A DNA stretch of 64,000 nt from positions 558,001 to 622,000 of the forward strand of contig NZ_JAJSDZ010000005.1 in assembly GCF_021272385.1 (NCBI RefSeq). The letters are read 5' to 3'. Positions within the stretch are counted from its first letter, which is position 1, and every line of letters begins with the position of its first letter. The notes under the pieces are model-generated. The model made no database searches and was not told the origin of the DNA. It was given only the letters and a program-made list of their open reading frames with translations. The translations under genes and the position numbers were made by a program. Below, piece by piece: positions 49,071 through 57,812 of the stretch. Source of the stretch: Vibrio salinus (GTDB lineage Bacteria; Pseudomonadota; Gammaproteobacteria; Enterobacterales; Vibrionaceae).

Positions 49071-50168
49071 CTAATGGGCATCTTGCCGGGATAACTCGAG
49101 AACAAAAGAGCCTTCACCCAGATGATCAAGCGTTATTTGTGATTTACTTCTGATAGGCAAATCCTTCGTGATAAAATTTTTCAGACAATGATCACCTAAA
49201 TGAGCCCCCCCTTCAATATGCAGACAGCTCAAACCGTTCGACCAGTCACAACCAAGACCGGCAGGCATGATAGACAACTGACCATAGGTTAAATCCGCAA
49301 ATCCGAGTAACACTGACGCCTTCGATGTATAATCCGAACACTGCAGTCCTTTTTCCATAATCTCCGCCAGATCTTTCAGATCGGCTCTGTAGCTTTTCAG
49401 GTTACGCATATAATCATGAAACAAAGCCCGGACCATCAGGGTCGTAGCAACAGAATGATTTTCCGCATCCACAATATAAAAGGCAAACTGTCCGTCAATC
49501 AGCCAGATGTAATCAAAAACAACCGGCATTGCTTCAGCAGACTGAAGAAGCCGGTAATTGCAGTGCCAGACTCCCTGTTTGGAATCATTTTCAGGCATCA
49601 GAGCTTTCAGAAGATGTCTGGCCGCGCCCGGATTAGACTGTAGATATTCTAGGTGCCAGTACAGTTCCTGCTCTTCTTCGACATCACCACCATCGTCGAC
49701 ACGAAACCACTGACTGGAAAAATCCCTTAAATCACTTAAATGATTATCACTGTCCTCCAATGTATTAATAATTGCTGATGACAAATGAGAAAAATTTTCA
49801 ATTGGTTTTGGTAAAAAATCTCTTATTCCGTACTTCAAGGCTTTCGCAACTTCTGACATTTGCTCTGTCGCAGAAACCACTATCAGAGGAAGAGAGGGAT
49901 AAGCCATGCTGACTTCTTCAACAAATTCAACACCATTTAAAATGGGCATTGCAAGGTCGCATATTACTAAGTCCGGACTAGTAGACTTAAGCTTTCTCAG
50001 ACCGTCAAGTCCGTTTTCAGCTTCACAGATTTCACATCCCTGCGCTGTTAAAAAACCACCGGTAATTCTTCTGAATATAGGATCATCATCAACAATCAAT
50101 ATTCTTTTGCCTTCAAGTGCTTTTGCATCCGAAGCCACCTTGCTAGGTTCCTGACCTGGTTTCAACAT
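49071..50168 (-). CDS. rssB: RssB-like response regulator
   Basis: 365 aa. The receiver domain has Asp71 (VICDLAMPILNG) and Lys121 (FLPKPIEN), followed by a helical linker and a degenerate PP2C-type domain with no metal-binding aspartates in their usual places. The stretch SATEQMSEVAKALKYGIRD is very close to E. coli RssB, the adaptor that delivers sigma-S to ClpXP. clpX and clpP are in this window too. The protein is about 28 residues longer than E. coli RssB, partly at the N-terminus. Confidence 0.85.
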   Translation of the reverse strand: MLKPGQEPSKVASDAKALEGKRILIVDDDPIFRRITGGFLTAQGCEICEAENGLDGLRKLKSTSPDLVICDLAMPILNGVEFVEEVSMAYPSLPLIVVSATEQMSEVAKALKYGIRDFLPKPIENFSHLSSAIINTLEDSDNHLSDLRDFSSQWFRVDDGGDVEEEQELYWHLEYLQSNPGAARHLLKALMPENDSKQGVWHCNYRLLQSAEAMPVVFDYIWLIDGQFAFYIVDAENHSVATTLMVRALFHDYMRNLKSYRADLKDLAEIMEKGLQCSDYTSKASVLLGFADLTYGQLSIMPAGLGCDWSNGLSCLHIEGGAHLGDHCLKNFITKDLPIRSKSQITLDHLGEGSFVLELSRQDAH

Positions 50169-50448
50169 AGTACAACCTCACTAAATGCCAATAGCAGAGC
50201 TAGAGCTTAAGTCACTTATTATTATTGCAACATCGTAATATTTATTATTGATATTTTTAAAACCACTGTATTAAAAATAGAACCAGAAAAGGATTTATAC
50301 AAATATTCGGGAATATGACAATTTTATAAACAATTTCGTTTTAAGATTGAAAAATGAGTTTTCAGCAAACATGTTGATATGACGCAAAATTTTACAATTT
50401 AGTTACGTATACAGTAGTTGAACCCCCTATAAAGATGTATCCGTAGAC

Positions 50449-51324
50449 ATGAAATTAGATGATCTAAATCTCTTTCGCTTAGTCGTAGAAAATGGCAGTT
50501 ATACCGCAACCTCTCGTAAGACGATGATTCCTGTTGCCACGATAACACGCCGTATTCAAGCGTTGGAAGATTCGCTTAATCTACGCCTTCTCAACCGCCA
50601 CGCAAGGAAACTATCACTTACTGAAGCGGGTGAAATGTTTTTTAAAGAGTGTTCTCCACTATTGCACCAACTCTCAGTCACAACGGAAGAAATCAGCGAC
50701 GAGTGTCGGGGTGCATCCGGTAAAATTCGTATATCAGGTCCATCCAATCTGACTAAGCGAATGATGATGCCAATGTTTAATGCGTTTATGAAGCGATATC
50801 CGGACATCAACCTCGAACTGACAACAAATAATATGGCTGATCAGTTAGATCCTACCGAATGGGATGTCATTTTCCGTGTCGGACCACAACGGGATTCGTC
50901 ACTGATAGCCAGAAAAATTAATCAGGTTGAAGACATTTTAGTTGCCAGCCCGGAATACCTTATTAGTAATCCACCACCAACACATGCAGAAGAATTACAC
51001 GAACATTCCCTGTTAAAGGGCTATCCGCTGATGAAATGGCAATTGGCTAACAGTAAAGGCGAAACCATCATTAATACTGATAAGGGACGTTTTCAGGCAA
51101 ACACTCTGGATGTGGTAAGGATGGCCTGTTCAGAAGGGTTAGGCATTACTCTGATGCCAAATGTGATGATTAAGGAATATCTTGCAAACGGGTCACTAAT
51201 CAGAATCTTAGATGACTGGAGTGCTAATGCCCGGGAAATATATATGCTGTATAATCACAAGGATCATCTTCCCGAGAAAGTCAGATTATTCATTGACTTC
51301 GTCATTTCATATAATATTGATTAA
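50449..51324 (+). CDS. aphB: AphB-like LysR-family regulator
   Basis: LysR-type regulator, 291 aa. The N-terminal HTH region MKLDDLNLFRLVVENGSYTA and the segment SNLTKRMMMPMFNAFM match, from memory, V. cholerae AphB along their length. AphB activates tcpPH and responds to low oxygen and pH. Its three cysteines are all present here: Cys68, Cys86 and Cys227. They are offset by eight from the published C76, C94 and C235, of which the last is the thiol switch. Divergent from rssB. Targets in this organism are unknown. Confidence 0.9.
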   Translation: MKLDDLNLFRLVVENGSYTATSRKTMIPVATITRRIQALEDSLNLRLLNRHARKLSLTEAGEMFFKECSPLLHQLSVTTEEISDECRGASGKIRISGPSNLTKRMMMPMFNAFMKRYPDINLELTTNNMADQLDPTEWDVIFRVGPQRDSSLIARKINQVEDILVASPEYLISNPPPTHAEELHEHSLLKGYPLMKWQLANSKGETIINTDKGRFQANTLDVVRMACSEGLGITLMPNVMIKEYLANGSLIRILDDWSANAREIYMLYNHKDHLPEKVRLFIDFVISYNID

Positions 51325-51478
51325 CCCAATAACTTTATTAAATTTCATCGTGTTATACTTCAGTCTGACACGATGAAAATGAGCCTATCTTTGCTTTCTA
51401 TTCTGCTTTACCTTTCACCTCACCTTGCTACTGACTCAGAAATGGTAGTATGACTACTCCTGATCATATATTTTAAGT

Positions 51479-51507
51479 AAAAAAAAACCACACAAAACTG
51501 TGTGGTT
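51479..51507 (-). terminator. Intrinsic terminator of the candidate small RNA
   Basis: Eight-bp stem AACCACAC/GTGTGGTT with a six-base loop, followed on the minus strand only by a nine-base T tract. Confidence 0.8.
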
Positions 51508-51637
51508 GGAAATTATAAAACAATTAACTTACGCCAATTGAAAATCAGTTTCCTGATTAGGAGAAAGTAAAGTCAGCCTTCAAAAGGAAGTGTCATCTTG
51601 CTCAACATGCTAGTCTTACGACTAACCAGATGACATG
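51483..51637 (-). ncRNA. Candidate structured small RNA between aphB and fadL
   Basis: Minus-strand transcript inferred from structure. Just inside the proposed 5' end, GTCATCT (51628-51634) pairs with AGATGAC (51592-51598), enclosing an inner hairpin TAGTC-GTAA-GACTA (51611-51624). A perfect AATCAG-GAAA-CTGATT hairpin with a GNRA tetraloop follows (51543-51558), then CAATT/AATTG. The end is an intrinsic terminator, AACCACAC/GTGTGGTT, with nine Ts. TATATT (51642-51647) could be the -10. No reading frame of note. Not recognised as a known Vibrio RNA. Confidence 0.55.
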
Positions 51638-51983
51638 AACCAATATACTTTCTTTCTGCTATTAAATATTGAATTAGATCAATTTTGTTTTGATTTAATG
51701 CATATCACAATAAAAAGCCACCTCTCCTGTATAAATAAGTCTATGATTGATCATTTTATAAAAATATGATTCCATTTTTGATATTTTGAACTATTTTGTT
51801 ACCAAAAGATATTCTCTGTTCTTTCACGGTGTTACTCACAATTTTCATTCAGATGGTCAATGGTCGGATTTGTCTTTCATCAGGAAACGCATAGTATCTC
51901 CGGCCCAATTGAGTAATTACTCAAAAAAGATTCGCTGGATTGAGGTTATCTGTATTTGCCTCAAAGATAGGATTTGTAACTAA

Positions 51984-53240
51984 ATGAATAGATCTTTTGT
52001 TCTTCGCCGTTCAGCTCTGCTCGCTGCAATATCTCTCTGTGCGCTTAACAGCACTAATGTCTGTGCTGCCGGTTTTCAGCTTAATGCTCAGTCTGCTACC
52101 GGTCTGGGCCGGGCTTATGCCGGTGATGCCGTTATTGCGGATAATGCCTCCGTTGTTGCCCGCAACCCAGCGGCGATGGCACTTTTTGATGACATTTCCT
52201 TTTCTATCGGTCTGGAAACCATTTCGACCATGATTGAAGTAAAGGATGGTGTTTATAAAAATCCAGTGGCCAACACTCTTGATGCCTCTTATGACAACGC
52301 TGGCGACACTTCCGTGGCACCCAATCTATACCTGATTGTACCAGTGAATGATCGCTTTGCCTGGGGATTAAATACCTACTCCAACTTTGGCACCAGAACC
52401 AGTTTTGATAATAATTATCAGGGCTATGAATATGGTGGTAACACCGATGTTCAGAGTTTAAATATCGGTCTCACCGGTTCTTACCGCATCAATCAGCAAT
52501 GGAGCATTGGTGCCGGTCTGGACTTCATATATGGAAAAGGGAAGTTATCCCGTAACTTTGAGCCAACACTGGCGGCGGCTTCTTCTGCAGTCCCGGACGA
52601 GGCATTAAATGTCGACGCAGCCGGTTGGGCCGTCGGCTATAATCTGGGCACTGTTTTCGAGTTAAACGACAATAACCGCTTTGGGCTGGATTACCATTAC
52701 AGCCCTGATTTAAAGGCCGATGGTGATATTAATTATGCCGGATATACTGCTTCCGGTACCAGCATCTCAGATACCCTGATCATTCCTCTGCCGGACATCG
52801 CCGAGTTCTCCGGTTACCACCGCCTGAATAATGATTTTGCTGTCCATTACAGTATTCAATGGATTAAATGGTCAGAATTTGACAATCTTAATGCCAAGAT
52901 AAGCGGAACATTAAATAGCTATCAGTGGCAGGATGGCTGGCATTATGCGATAGGTGGAACGTATTATCTGAACCACACCTGGACACTTCGGGCTGGCTAT
53001 ATGTACGACACAAGCGCACAGGATAACCTCACTTCTATCTCAGTTCCTGACTCAGACAGACAATGGTTCTCTACCGGCTTTACCTACCACTTATCAGAGA
53101 AGTCCAATATCGATGTTGGTTTTACCTACCTGTTAGGGAAAGACGTTGATGTCAGTGAATCCAAAACCGTTTCGACACTGACAGGGACAACCCATGCTGA
53201 TGCCATTATGTTCGGTATTCAGTACAGCCATTCTCTTTAA
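51984..53240 (+). CDS. fadL: FadL-type outer membrane fatty acid transport protein
   Basis: 418-aa outer-membrane beta-barrel porin for long-chain fatty acids and other hydrophobic compounds. The signal peptide ends NVCAA, with mature start near GFQLNAQSATGLGRAYAG. NPAAMALF (the hatch-domain NPA motif) follows, and a barrel ends in an aromatic-poor ...QYSHSL terminus. The cytoplasmic partner FadD is at 21558. Vibrios often have two or more fadL copies, so the exact orthologue is not settled. Confidence 0.92.
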   Translation: MNRSFVLRRSALLAAISLCALNSTNVCAAGFQLNAQSATGLGRAYAGDAVIADNASVVARNPAAMALFDDISFSIGLETISTMIEVKDGVYKNPVANTLDASYDNAGDTSVAPNLYLIVPVNDRFAWGLNTYSNFGTRTSFDNNYQGYEYGGNTDVQSLNIGLTGSYRINQQWSIGAGLDFIYGKGKLSRNFEPTLAAASSAVPDEALNVDAAGWAVGYNLGTVFELNDNNRFGLDYHYSPDLKADGDINYAGYTASGTSISDTLIIPLPDIAEFSGYHRLNNDFAVHYSIQWIKWSEFDNLNAKISGTLNSYQWQDGWHYAIGGTYYLNHTWTLRAGYMYDTSAQDNLTSISVPDSDRQWFSTGFTYHLSEKSNIDVGFTYLLGKDVDVSESKTVSTLTGTTHADAIMFGIQYSHSL

Positions 53241-53257
53241 TAAACGTGTCGGATTAA

Positions 53258-53280
53258 CACCCGCTACCCGGCGGGTTTTA
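53258..53280. terminator. Terminator between fadL and the phosphatase gene
   Basis: Stem CCCGC/GCGGG with loop TACCCG, followed by TTTTA on the plus strand, between convergent genes. Confidence 0.65.
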
Positions 53281-53742
53281 TACTTTTCTTAAAATCGATT
53301 CTGCGGCATCTTCAATTAAGTCTAAAACCAGCTCAAATCCCTGGTTTCCTCCGTAATAAGGATCCGGAATTTCTTCATAATTAGAATGACCGTGACTTAA
53401 AAACAGTGACAGTTTGGGCTGATACCTCTGCGGACACATAGAACGTAAGTCGTCGAGGTTGTCCCGGTCGGCAGCCAATATCATGTCAAAGTATTCATAG
53501 TCTTTATCCGTGACCTGACGGGCAAAGATATTGTCAAAGGAATAGCCTCTTTTTTCTCCGGCAATCCGGGCCCGGGTATCCGGCGGATTCCCCTGATGAT
53601 ACGCAATGGTTCCGGCAGAATCGATTTCAACTTTTTTCCCCATATCAGCTGCTTTCGATTTCAGAACAGCCTCTGCGGTAGGAGAACGACAGATATTGCC
53701 CATACAAACGATAAGTATTGATGTATTTCTTTGGTTTTTCAT
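53278..53742 (-). CDS. Low-molecular-weight protein tyrosine phosphatase
   Basis: 154 aa. The P-loop CMGNICRS (Cys13, Arg19) near the N-terminus and the general-acid loop DPYYGG are the family signature. Relatives such as Wzb act on tyrosine kinases of polysaccharide export. No such kinase or capsule gene is nearby, so the partner is unknown. Confidence 0.93.
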   Translation of the reverse strand: MKNQRNTSILIVCMGNICRSPTAEAVLKSKAADMGKKVEIDSAGTIAYHQGNPPDTRARIAGEKRGYSFDNIFARQVTDKDYEYFDMILAADRDNLDDLRSMCPQRYQPKLSLFLSHGHSNYEEIPDPYYGGNQGFELVLDLIEDAAESILRKV

Positions 53743-53995
53743 AAATTAAAAATCATCTTATCTCTTTTAAATAAGAACAAAAACCGTTTATCACTGGTCT
53801 CATCACTCAGCCGAAAGAAAGCTTTTTCCACTAATGACTACGTAAAACTAGCATAGCCTAACTATGGAGAGAATAACGTTTTTGTTGGCAATAATGTAAT
53901 ACAATGAAACCCATTGTTTCAATTTTATCAGGAGTATCAACTTCCTCTTACTTTAAAAAATATTAAATAATAAAAACAGAGGTAACTATAACAAT

Positions 53996-54199
53996 ATGAA
54001 CGGACTAGCTATATATATGATAATTGGTTGTTTTTTCTTTCAGTATATTATTATAAAAAGTAATGCTTTAGAATATTTTAGCGAAGCTTCTGTTTTAGCT
54101 TCTCTTACTGTTGTAATTTCTTTAGTTATGATTTGGCCTTCTTTTGCATTGGCTGTTTTCTTTAAAAAATTACTTCCAGAGGAGGATGATTGTGTCTGA
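53996..54199 (+). CDS. Small hypothetical membrane protein
   Basis: 67 aa with two hydrophobic segments (about 4-23 and 33-56) and an acidic tail (LLPEEDDCV). GAGGT lies about 14 bases before the ATG, rather far. No family recognised. An imperfect inverted repeat GATTGTTCC/GGAACAATC (54253-54291) follows it. Could be a real small gene or chance. Confidence 0.45.
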   Translation: MNGLAIYMIIGCFFFQYIIIKSNALEYFSEASVLASLTVVISLVMIWPSFALAVFFKKLLPEEDDCV

Positions 54200-54357
54200 T
54201 TATTTAATATGAATGACATTATTTACTACATTGCACTACAATCTTTACGATGATTGTTCCTTTTTGCTTTTATGTAATTAATAGGAACAATCAAATACTA
54301 TCGTTTTGCAAATTCAGTCACCTGAATCCCTCTCAAATAAACACGACCTAACCATTA

Positions 54358-54957
54358 TTACGGCTGGCCCAGCATAAAAATCACTGTCAATGCTAATGTT
54401 CCCCCTAAACACCGATTGACCAAAAGCAATTGGTGTGAAGATTGTAATAAACGTTTTAGTACTGAACCAAAATACGCCCATATAAGAGTGGACAGTGTAA
54501 CGATAACTAAAAATGTAACGATAATAACGACAACCTGAATCAAATAATTACCTGACATATCGGTAAACTGAGAAAAAACCGTCATTGCAGCAATCCATGC
54601 CTTCGGATTTAATATCTGCACAAGTGCCCCGGATAAAAATCCTGCAGCGTTATCCTCATTATTGCTTTCTTTCATCTTAAACTGAGTAATACTCCAGGCA
54701 ATATACAGTAAATAAACGGCTCCCATATATTTCAGCATCAAATACAATTCCGGATAATTCATCAGAACACTGATCAATCCGGCGCTGGTCCCTCCAAACA
54801 CAATAAAAACGCCAAAAGAGGTCCCGGCAACAAAAGGCAAAGCCGCAGAAAAGCCATATCGGTTTGAGATGCCCAACAGTGTGATATTACCGGCTCCCGG
54901 TGTAATCGACATTGATATAGAAAAAAACAAAAATGCAATAACAACCTCGGTACTCAT
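54358..54957 (-). CDS. LysE-family translocator
   Basis: 199-aa inner-membrane exporter with six predicted segments. The start region SISMSITPGAGNITLLGIS and the middle ILNPKAWIAAMTVFSQF are LysE/RhtB marks. GGAG lies nine bases before ATG 54957; a TTG three codons upstream is less likely. Divergent from an Lrp-type regulator, a common pairing in which the regulator senses the amino acid and induces the exporter. Confidence 0.9.
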   Translation of the reverse strand: MSTEVVIAFLFFSISMSITPGAGNITLLGISNRYGFSAALPFVAGTSFGVFIVFGGTSAGLISVLMNYPELYLMLKYMGAVYLLYIAWSITQFKMKESNNEDNAAGFLSGALVQILNPKAWIAAMTVFSQFTDMSGNYLIQVVVIIVTFLVIVTLSTLIWAYFGSVLKRLLQSSHQLLLVNRCLGGTLALTVIFMLGQP

Positions 54958-55094
54958 ATTCCCCAACTCCTTTCAAAAGTAGCTTTGTACAATGTCATTT
55001 GATGACCTGAATAGTTTATTGAACTGAGCAGGAATAAATTTGCTTTTTACGCTATAATCCCCCCACGAAAGGGCAATATATTTCAAAAATAATC

Positions 55095-55577
55095 ATGAAC
55101 AAGCAAGAATTAACCAACAACACACTTGATGATACCGATCTATCCATGCTCAGGCATATCCAGCGCGAAGGGCGTATCAGCAACAGTAAGTTATCTGAAA
55201 AGGTGAATCTGAGCGAAACCCCTTGCTGGAGACGCTGGAAAAGACTGGAAGACTCTGAATACATCAAAGAATATATCGCCGTCCTGAACCGGAAAAAACT
55301 GGGGTTCAGTATGGTTGGGTTTACTCTGGTCACCCTGAGCAACCATGAAATTGAAAATACAGACTTTTTCGAACAATTTGTTTCATCGACTGACTGGATA
55401 CCAATGTGTCACTGCATCGCTGGTGGTGCAGATTACATCGTTGAAGTGATAGCCCATGATTTAGATGAATACTATGATCGGATAAGTCAGCTAAGACGGG
55501 TAAAAGGTGTCAGTGCTCTGCATTCAAACATCTCTGTTAAAGAAATTAAAACCAGTCACCATCTCCCGCTGGATTAA
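55095..55577 (+). CDS. Lrp/AsnC-family transcriptional regulator
   Basis: 160 aa. The N-terminal HTH is LDDTDLSMLRHIQREGRISN through KLSEKVNLSETPCWRRWKRLE, given here by its landmarks DLSMLRHIQ and SETPCWRR. The RAM ligand domain occupies the rest. Divergent from the LysE exporter at 54957, with 137 bp between, so probably its regulator. Ligand not known. Confidence 0.92.
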   Translation: MNKQELTNNTLDDTDLSMLRHIQREGRISNSKLSEKVNLSETPCWRRWKRLEDSEYIKEYIAVLNRKKLGFSMVGFTLVTLSNHEIENTDFFEQFVSSTDWIPMCHCIAGGADYIVEVIAHDLDEYYDRISQLRRVKGVSALHSNISVKEIKTSHHLPLD

Positions 55578-55612
55578 CTTCCTACCCGAATCCGAAAGAA
55601 ATTTCGTTTTAT

Positions 55613-55888
55613 TTATCGCCTCTGACAGGTAGTACACCCACGGCAGGCCTGACGGGTGTGCTTATCCAACCGGGAACGCTGAATTTTACAATACGCATTT
55701 TTCAGAGCACGGCGGGCAGCAAACCAGTCTTCCGGTTTATCCAGAATCAGATAGCCGTTAAACCGTTTGATTAACTGGGTCCGAAACTCATCAATAAACT
55801 GGCTGTCATAACCAATTTCAAAATAATCCAGAGCCTGCTCTATAGAAGTAAAACTCTCTATTATGCTTTGAATATCTGTTTTACTCAT
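55613..55888 (-). CDS. NifW-like small protein
   Basis: 91 aa from ATG 55888; an in-frame ATG 12 codons earlier also exists. The pattern FTSIEQALDYFEIGYDSQF...LIKRFNGYL resembles the NifW family (nitrogenase-protective protein), which has similar AEDFF..YD..V....LHILKRF spacing. The C-terminus is basic with CRGCTTCQ, a double CxxC that could bind metal. No nif genes are in the window, so any nitrogenase link is doubtful. The cobalamin-controlled genes follow divergently. Confidence 0.5.
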   Translation of the reverse strand: MSKTDIQSIIESFTSIEQALDYFEIGYDSQFIDEFRTQLIKRFNGYLILDKPEDWFAARRALKNAYCKIQRSRLDKHTRQACRGCTTCQRR

Positions 55889-56109
55889 ATCCTCATCATC
55901 ACTATCTGATATAGACAAACACATTAAAATTTAACTTTTGAAAGCTTTACACTTATGTATACCATGGTACCAGGCAAATAATTTGTAAATAAAATTTGTA
56001 CATTCCGTTAATTGAAAATTACCAGCTCTTGATGCATATCATTATCTATCACGTCCCCCCTAATATACTAACTGCGGAACATATTGTTTCTAAAACAGGA
56101 CCGGGAGAT

Positions 56110-56275
56110 AAAAATTTATCATAAGGAAAACTGTTTGCTCAAAGGATTAAGTGAAGCAGTTACTGCCCCCGCAACGGTAAACGTATTAAGGAAGAATGAT
56201 AACTGACCACTGGGAAACTCGCCGGGAAGGTCAGTTTGTGTGATAACGTAAAGTCCGGAGACTTACCCGGTTCTG
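56110..56275 (+). promoter_or_regulatory. Cobalamin (B12) riboswitch
   Basis: Core elements are in order: AAGGAAAA (56122), CAAAGGATTAAGTGAAG, the invariant CTGCCCCCGCAAC with GGTAA (56163-56180), CTGGGAA, and the B12 box AAGTCCGGAGACTTACC (56251-56267). A hairpin GTTCTAC/GTAGAAC (56290-56309) sits directly before the AAAGGAG ribosome site of the next gene, probably the switch that hides or frees translation initiation. Confidence 0.88.
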
Positions 56276-56322
56276 ACCAATTTGAACATGTTCTACGGGG
56301 ATGTAGAACAAAGGAGAAAACC

Positions 56323-57000
56323 ATGCATATTGAACCAGGGCTCGTAAGCCCCGAAAAAATCGTACTAAGTTATGCCACTGCGACGGCAGCTATTGGCTAT
56401 CTGACCAGACTGTTTTGGCAGGAATTAAAAGAACGGGGATTGTTATCCACGACTCTTCGTTCTCTGATTTGTGCTGCCCTTGTCTTTTGTTTCTTTGAAG
56501 TATTACCTCATCATCCTATTGGCGTATCGGAAGTTCACCTGATTCTGGGTTCCACGCTTTTCCTTTTGTTTGGTCCGGCTGCTGCGGGTTTTGGCTTAAG
56601 CATTGGTTTACTGATTCAGGGGCTGTTTTTTGCGCCATTCGACCTTCCCCAATATGGAATGAATGTGACTACGTTACTGGTACCCCTGTTTGCAATGTAC
56701 GCTCTGGCCGGCAATGTTATCGATAAAAACACCGCCTATGTGGATTTAAAATACCATCAGGCACTGCGCCTTTCTGTTACCTATCAGGGGGGGATTGTTT
56801 TATGGGTAGGGTTCTGGGCTCTGTATGGACAGGGATTGTCTGCCGATAACATTCATAGCATTTTAACATTTGGTATCGCCTATATGAGCGTTATCATTGT
56901 CGAGCCACTTATCGATGTCGGTGTGCTGGCTTTTGCCAAATTTGCCCATGCATTCAAAGACACGCTGTTTGTTGGCCGGCGCCTTTATAACGCGGCCTGA
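56323..57000 (+). CDS. CbiM-like energy-coupling-factor permease
   Basis: 225-aa inner-membrane protein with about six segments. It starts MHIEPG, as CbiM-type cobalt permeases start MHI with a metal-binding His2. Segments GVSEVHLILGSTLFLLFGPA and FFAPFDLPQYGMNV are CbiM-like. CbiN, CbiQ and CbiO genes are missing nearby. AAAGGAG precedes ATG 56323, and a cobalamin riboswitch precedes that. Likely role: cobalt or corrinoid uptake repressed by B12 (inference). Confidence 0.85.
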   Translation: MHIEPGLVSPEKIVLSYATATAAIGYLTRLFWQELKERGLLSTTLRSLICAALVFCFFEVLPHHPIGVSEVHLILGSTLFLLFGPAAAGFGLSIGLLIQGLFFAPFDLPQYGMNVTTLLVPLFAMYALAGNVIDKNTAYVDLKYHQALRLSVTYQGGIVLWVGFWALYGQGLSADNIHSILTFGIAYMSVIIVEPLIDVGVLAFAKFAHAFKDTLFVGRRLYNAA

Positions 57001-57166
57001 ATCCCGTTAATCCTATTACGAATTATCGCTCTGTATTCCGGTACAAGAGCGATTTTTTATTCATATTACCTGCTTTAAATTCATCTAGTCCCCTTGTTAT
57101 TCATGGTTTTTGCATCCTTAAAGATGCGTTATGATGCACAAAACACGGCATCAAAGGATTACCGTC

Positions 57167-57766
57167 ATGACAGACACAAAAAATCAAAGGTACATTGAAC
57201 GGCAACAAAAAGTGAAACAAAGAGTCGATGACAAAATTGCAGCCGCTCAGGAAGAAAGAGGATTACTGTTAGTCATCACCGGCAATGGAAAAGGCAAGTC
57301 CACGGCGGGTTTTGGCATCATTACCAGAGCAACAGGTCATGATCAGAAATGTGCGGTGGCACAGTTTATCAAGGGCACATGGGACAACGGCGAGAAAAAT
57401 CTGCTTGAAAAGTCAGGCGTTGAATTTCATGTAATGGCGACAGGATTTACCTGGGAGACTCAAAATAAAGAAACCGATACAGCGGCCGCACAAAGTGTCT
57501 GGCAAGAATGTAAACGGATGCTCTGCGATGAGTCCATTGATGTTATTTTATTAGACGAACTGACGTATATGACAAATTATGGCTATATTGAGCTGGATGA
57601 AGTCATCACAGCATTAAACAACCGGCCCAAAGAACAATCGGTTGTCATTACCGGAAGAGCCGCCCACCGGAGTCTGGTCGAATTGGCCGATACCGTCTCT
57701 GAAGTCAAAAACATGAAACACGCGTTCGAGTCGGGAATAAAAGCCAGAAAAGGCATTGACTGGTAA
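57167..57766 (+). CDS. cobO: CobO/BtuR, cob(I)alamin adenosyltransferase
   Basis: Transfers the adenosyl group from ATP to cob(I)alamin or cob(I)yrinic acid. 199 aa. The P-loop-like GNGKGKST (39-46) and LLDELTYMTNYGY are family motifs, as is VVITGRAAHRSLVELADTVSE, noted here by its start VVITGR. AGGA precedes ATG 57167; the ATG 12 codons earlier is not needed. Lies 166 bp after the CbiM-like gene and probably serves the same pathway. Confidence 0.93.
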   Translation: MTDTKNQRYIERQQKVKQRVDDKIAAAQEERGLLLVITGNGKGKSTAGFGIITRATGHDQKCAVAQFIKGTWDNGEKNLLEKSGVEFHVMATGFTWETQNKETDTAAAQSVWQECKRMLCDESIDVILLDELTYMTNYGYIELDEVITALNNRPKEQSVVITGRAAHRSLVELADTVSEVKNMKHAFESGIKARKGIDW

Positions 57767-57776
57767 CTCCCCGAAT

Positions 57777-57805
57777 AAAAAGCCCCCCAGCCGAAGCGCC
57801 GGGGG
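57777..57805 (-). terminator. Terminator after asmA
   Basis: Minus-strand stem CCCCCGGC/GCTGGGGG (one G-T pair) with loop GCTTCG, then GCTTTTT. It also separates asmA from the convergent cobO. Confidence 0.8.
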
Positions 57806-57812
57806 AACCTCT

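Larger units (their letters stand above)
51325..51983. other. Long intergenic region aphB-fadL
   Basis: 659 bp. An inverted repeat CATCGTGT/ACACGATG (51346-51375) lies just past aphB without a T tract. 51479-51640 holds a candidate minus-strand structured RNA (separate entry). 51660-51983 is the AT-rich fadL upstream region; a half-site for CRP (TGTGA on the minus strand near 51708) is seen, but no full site and no FadR box. Confidence 0.55.

Noticed and set aside
51786..51983. 65-codon frame ending just before fadL
   Set aside because: It would start with TTG, has no ribosome site, and its basic, aromatic-rich sequence looks random.
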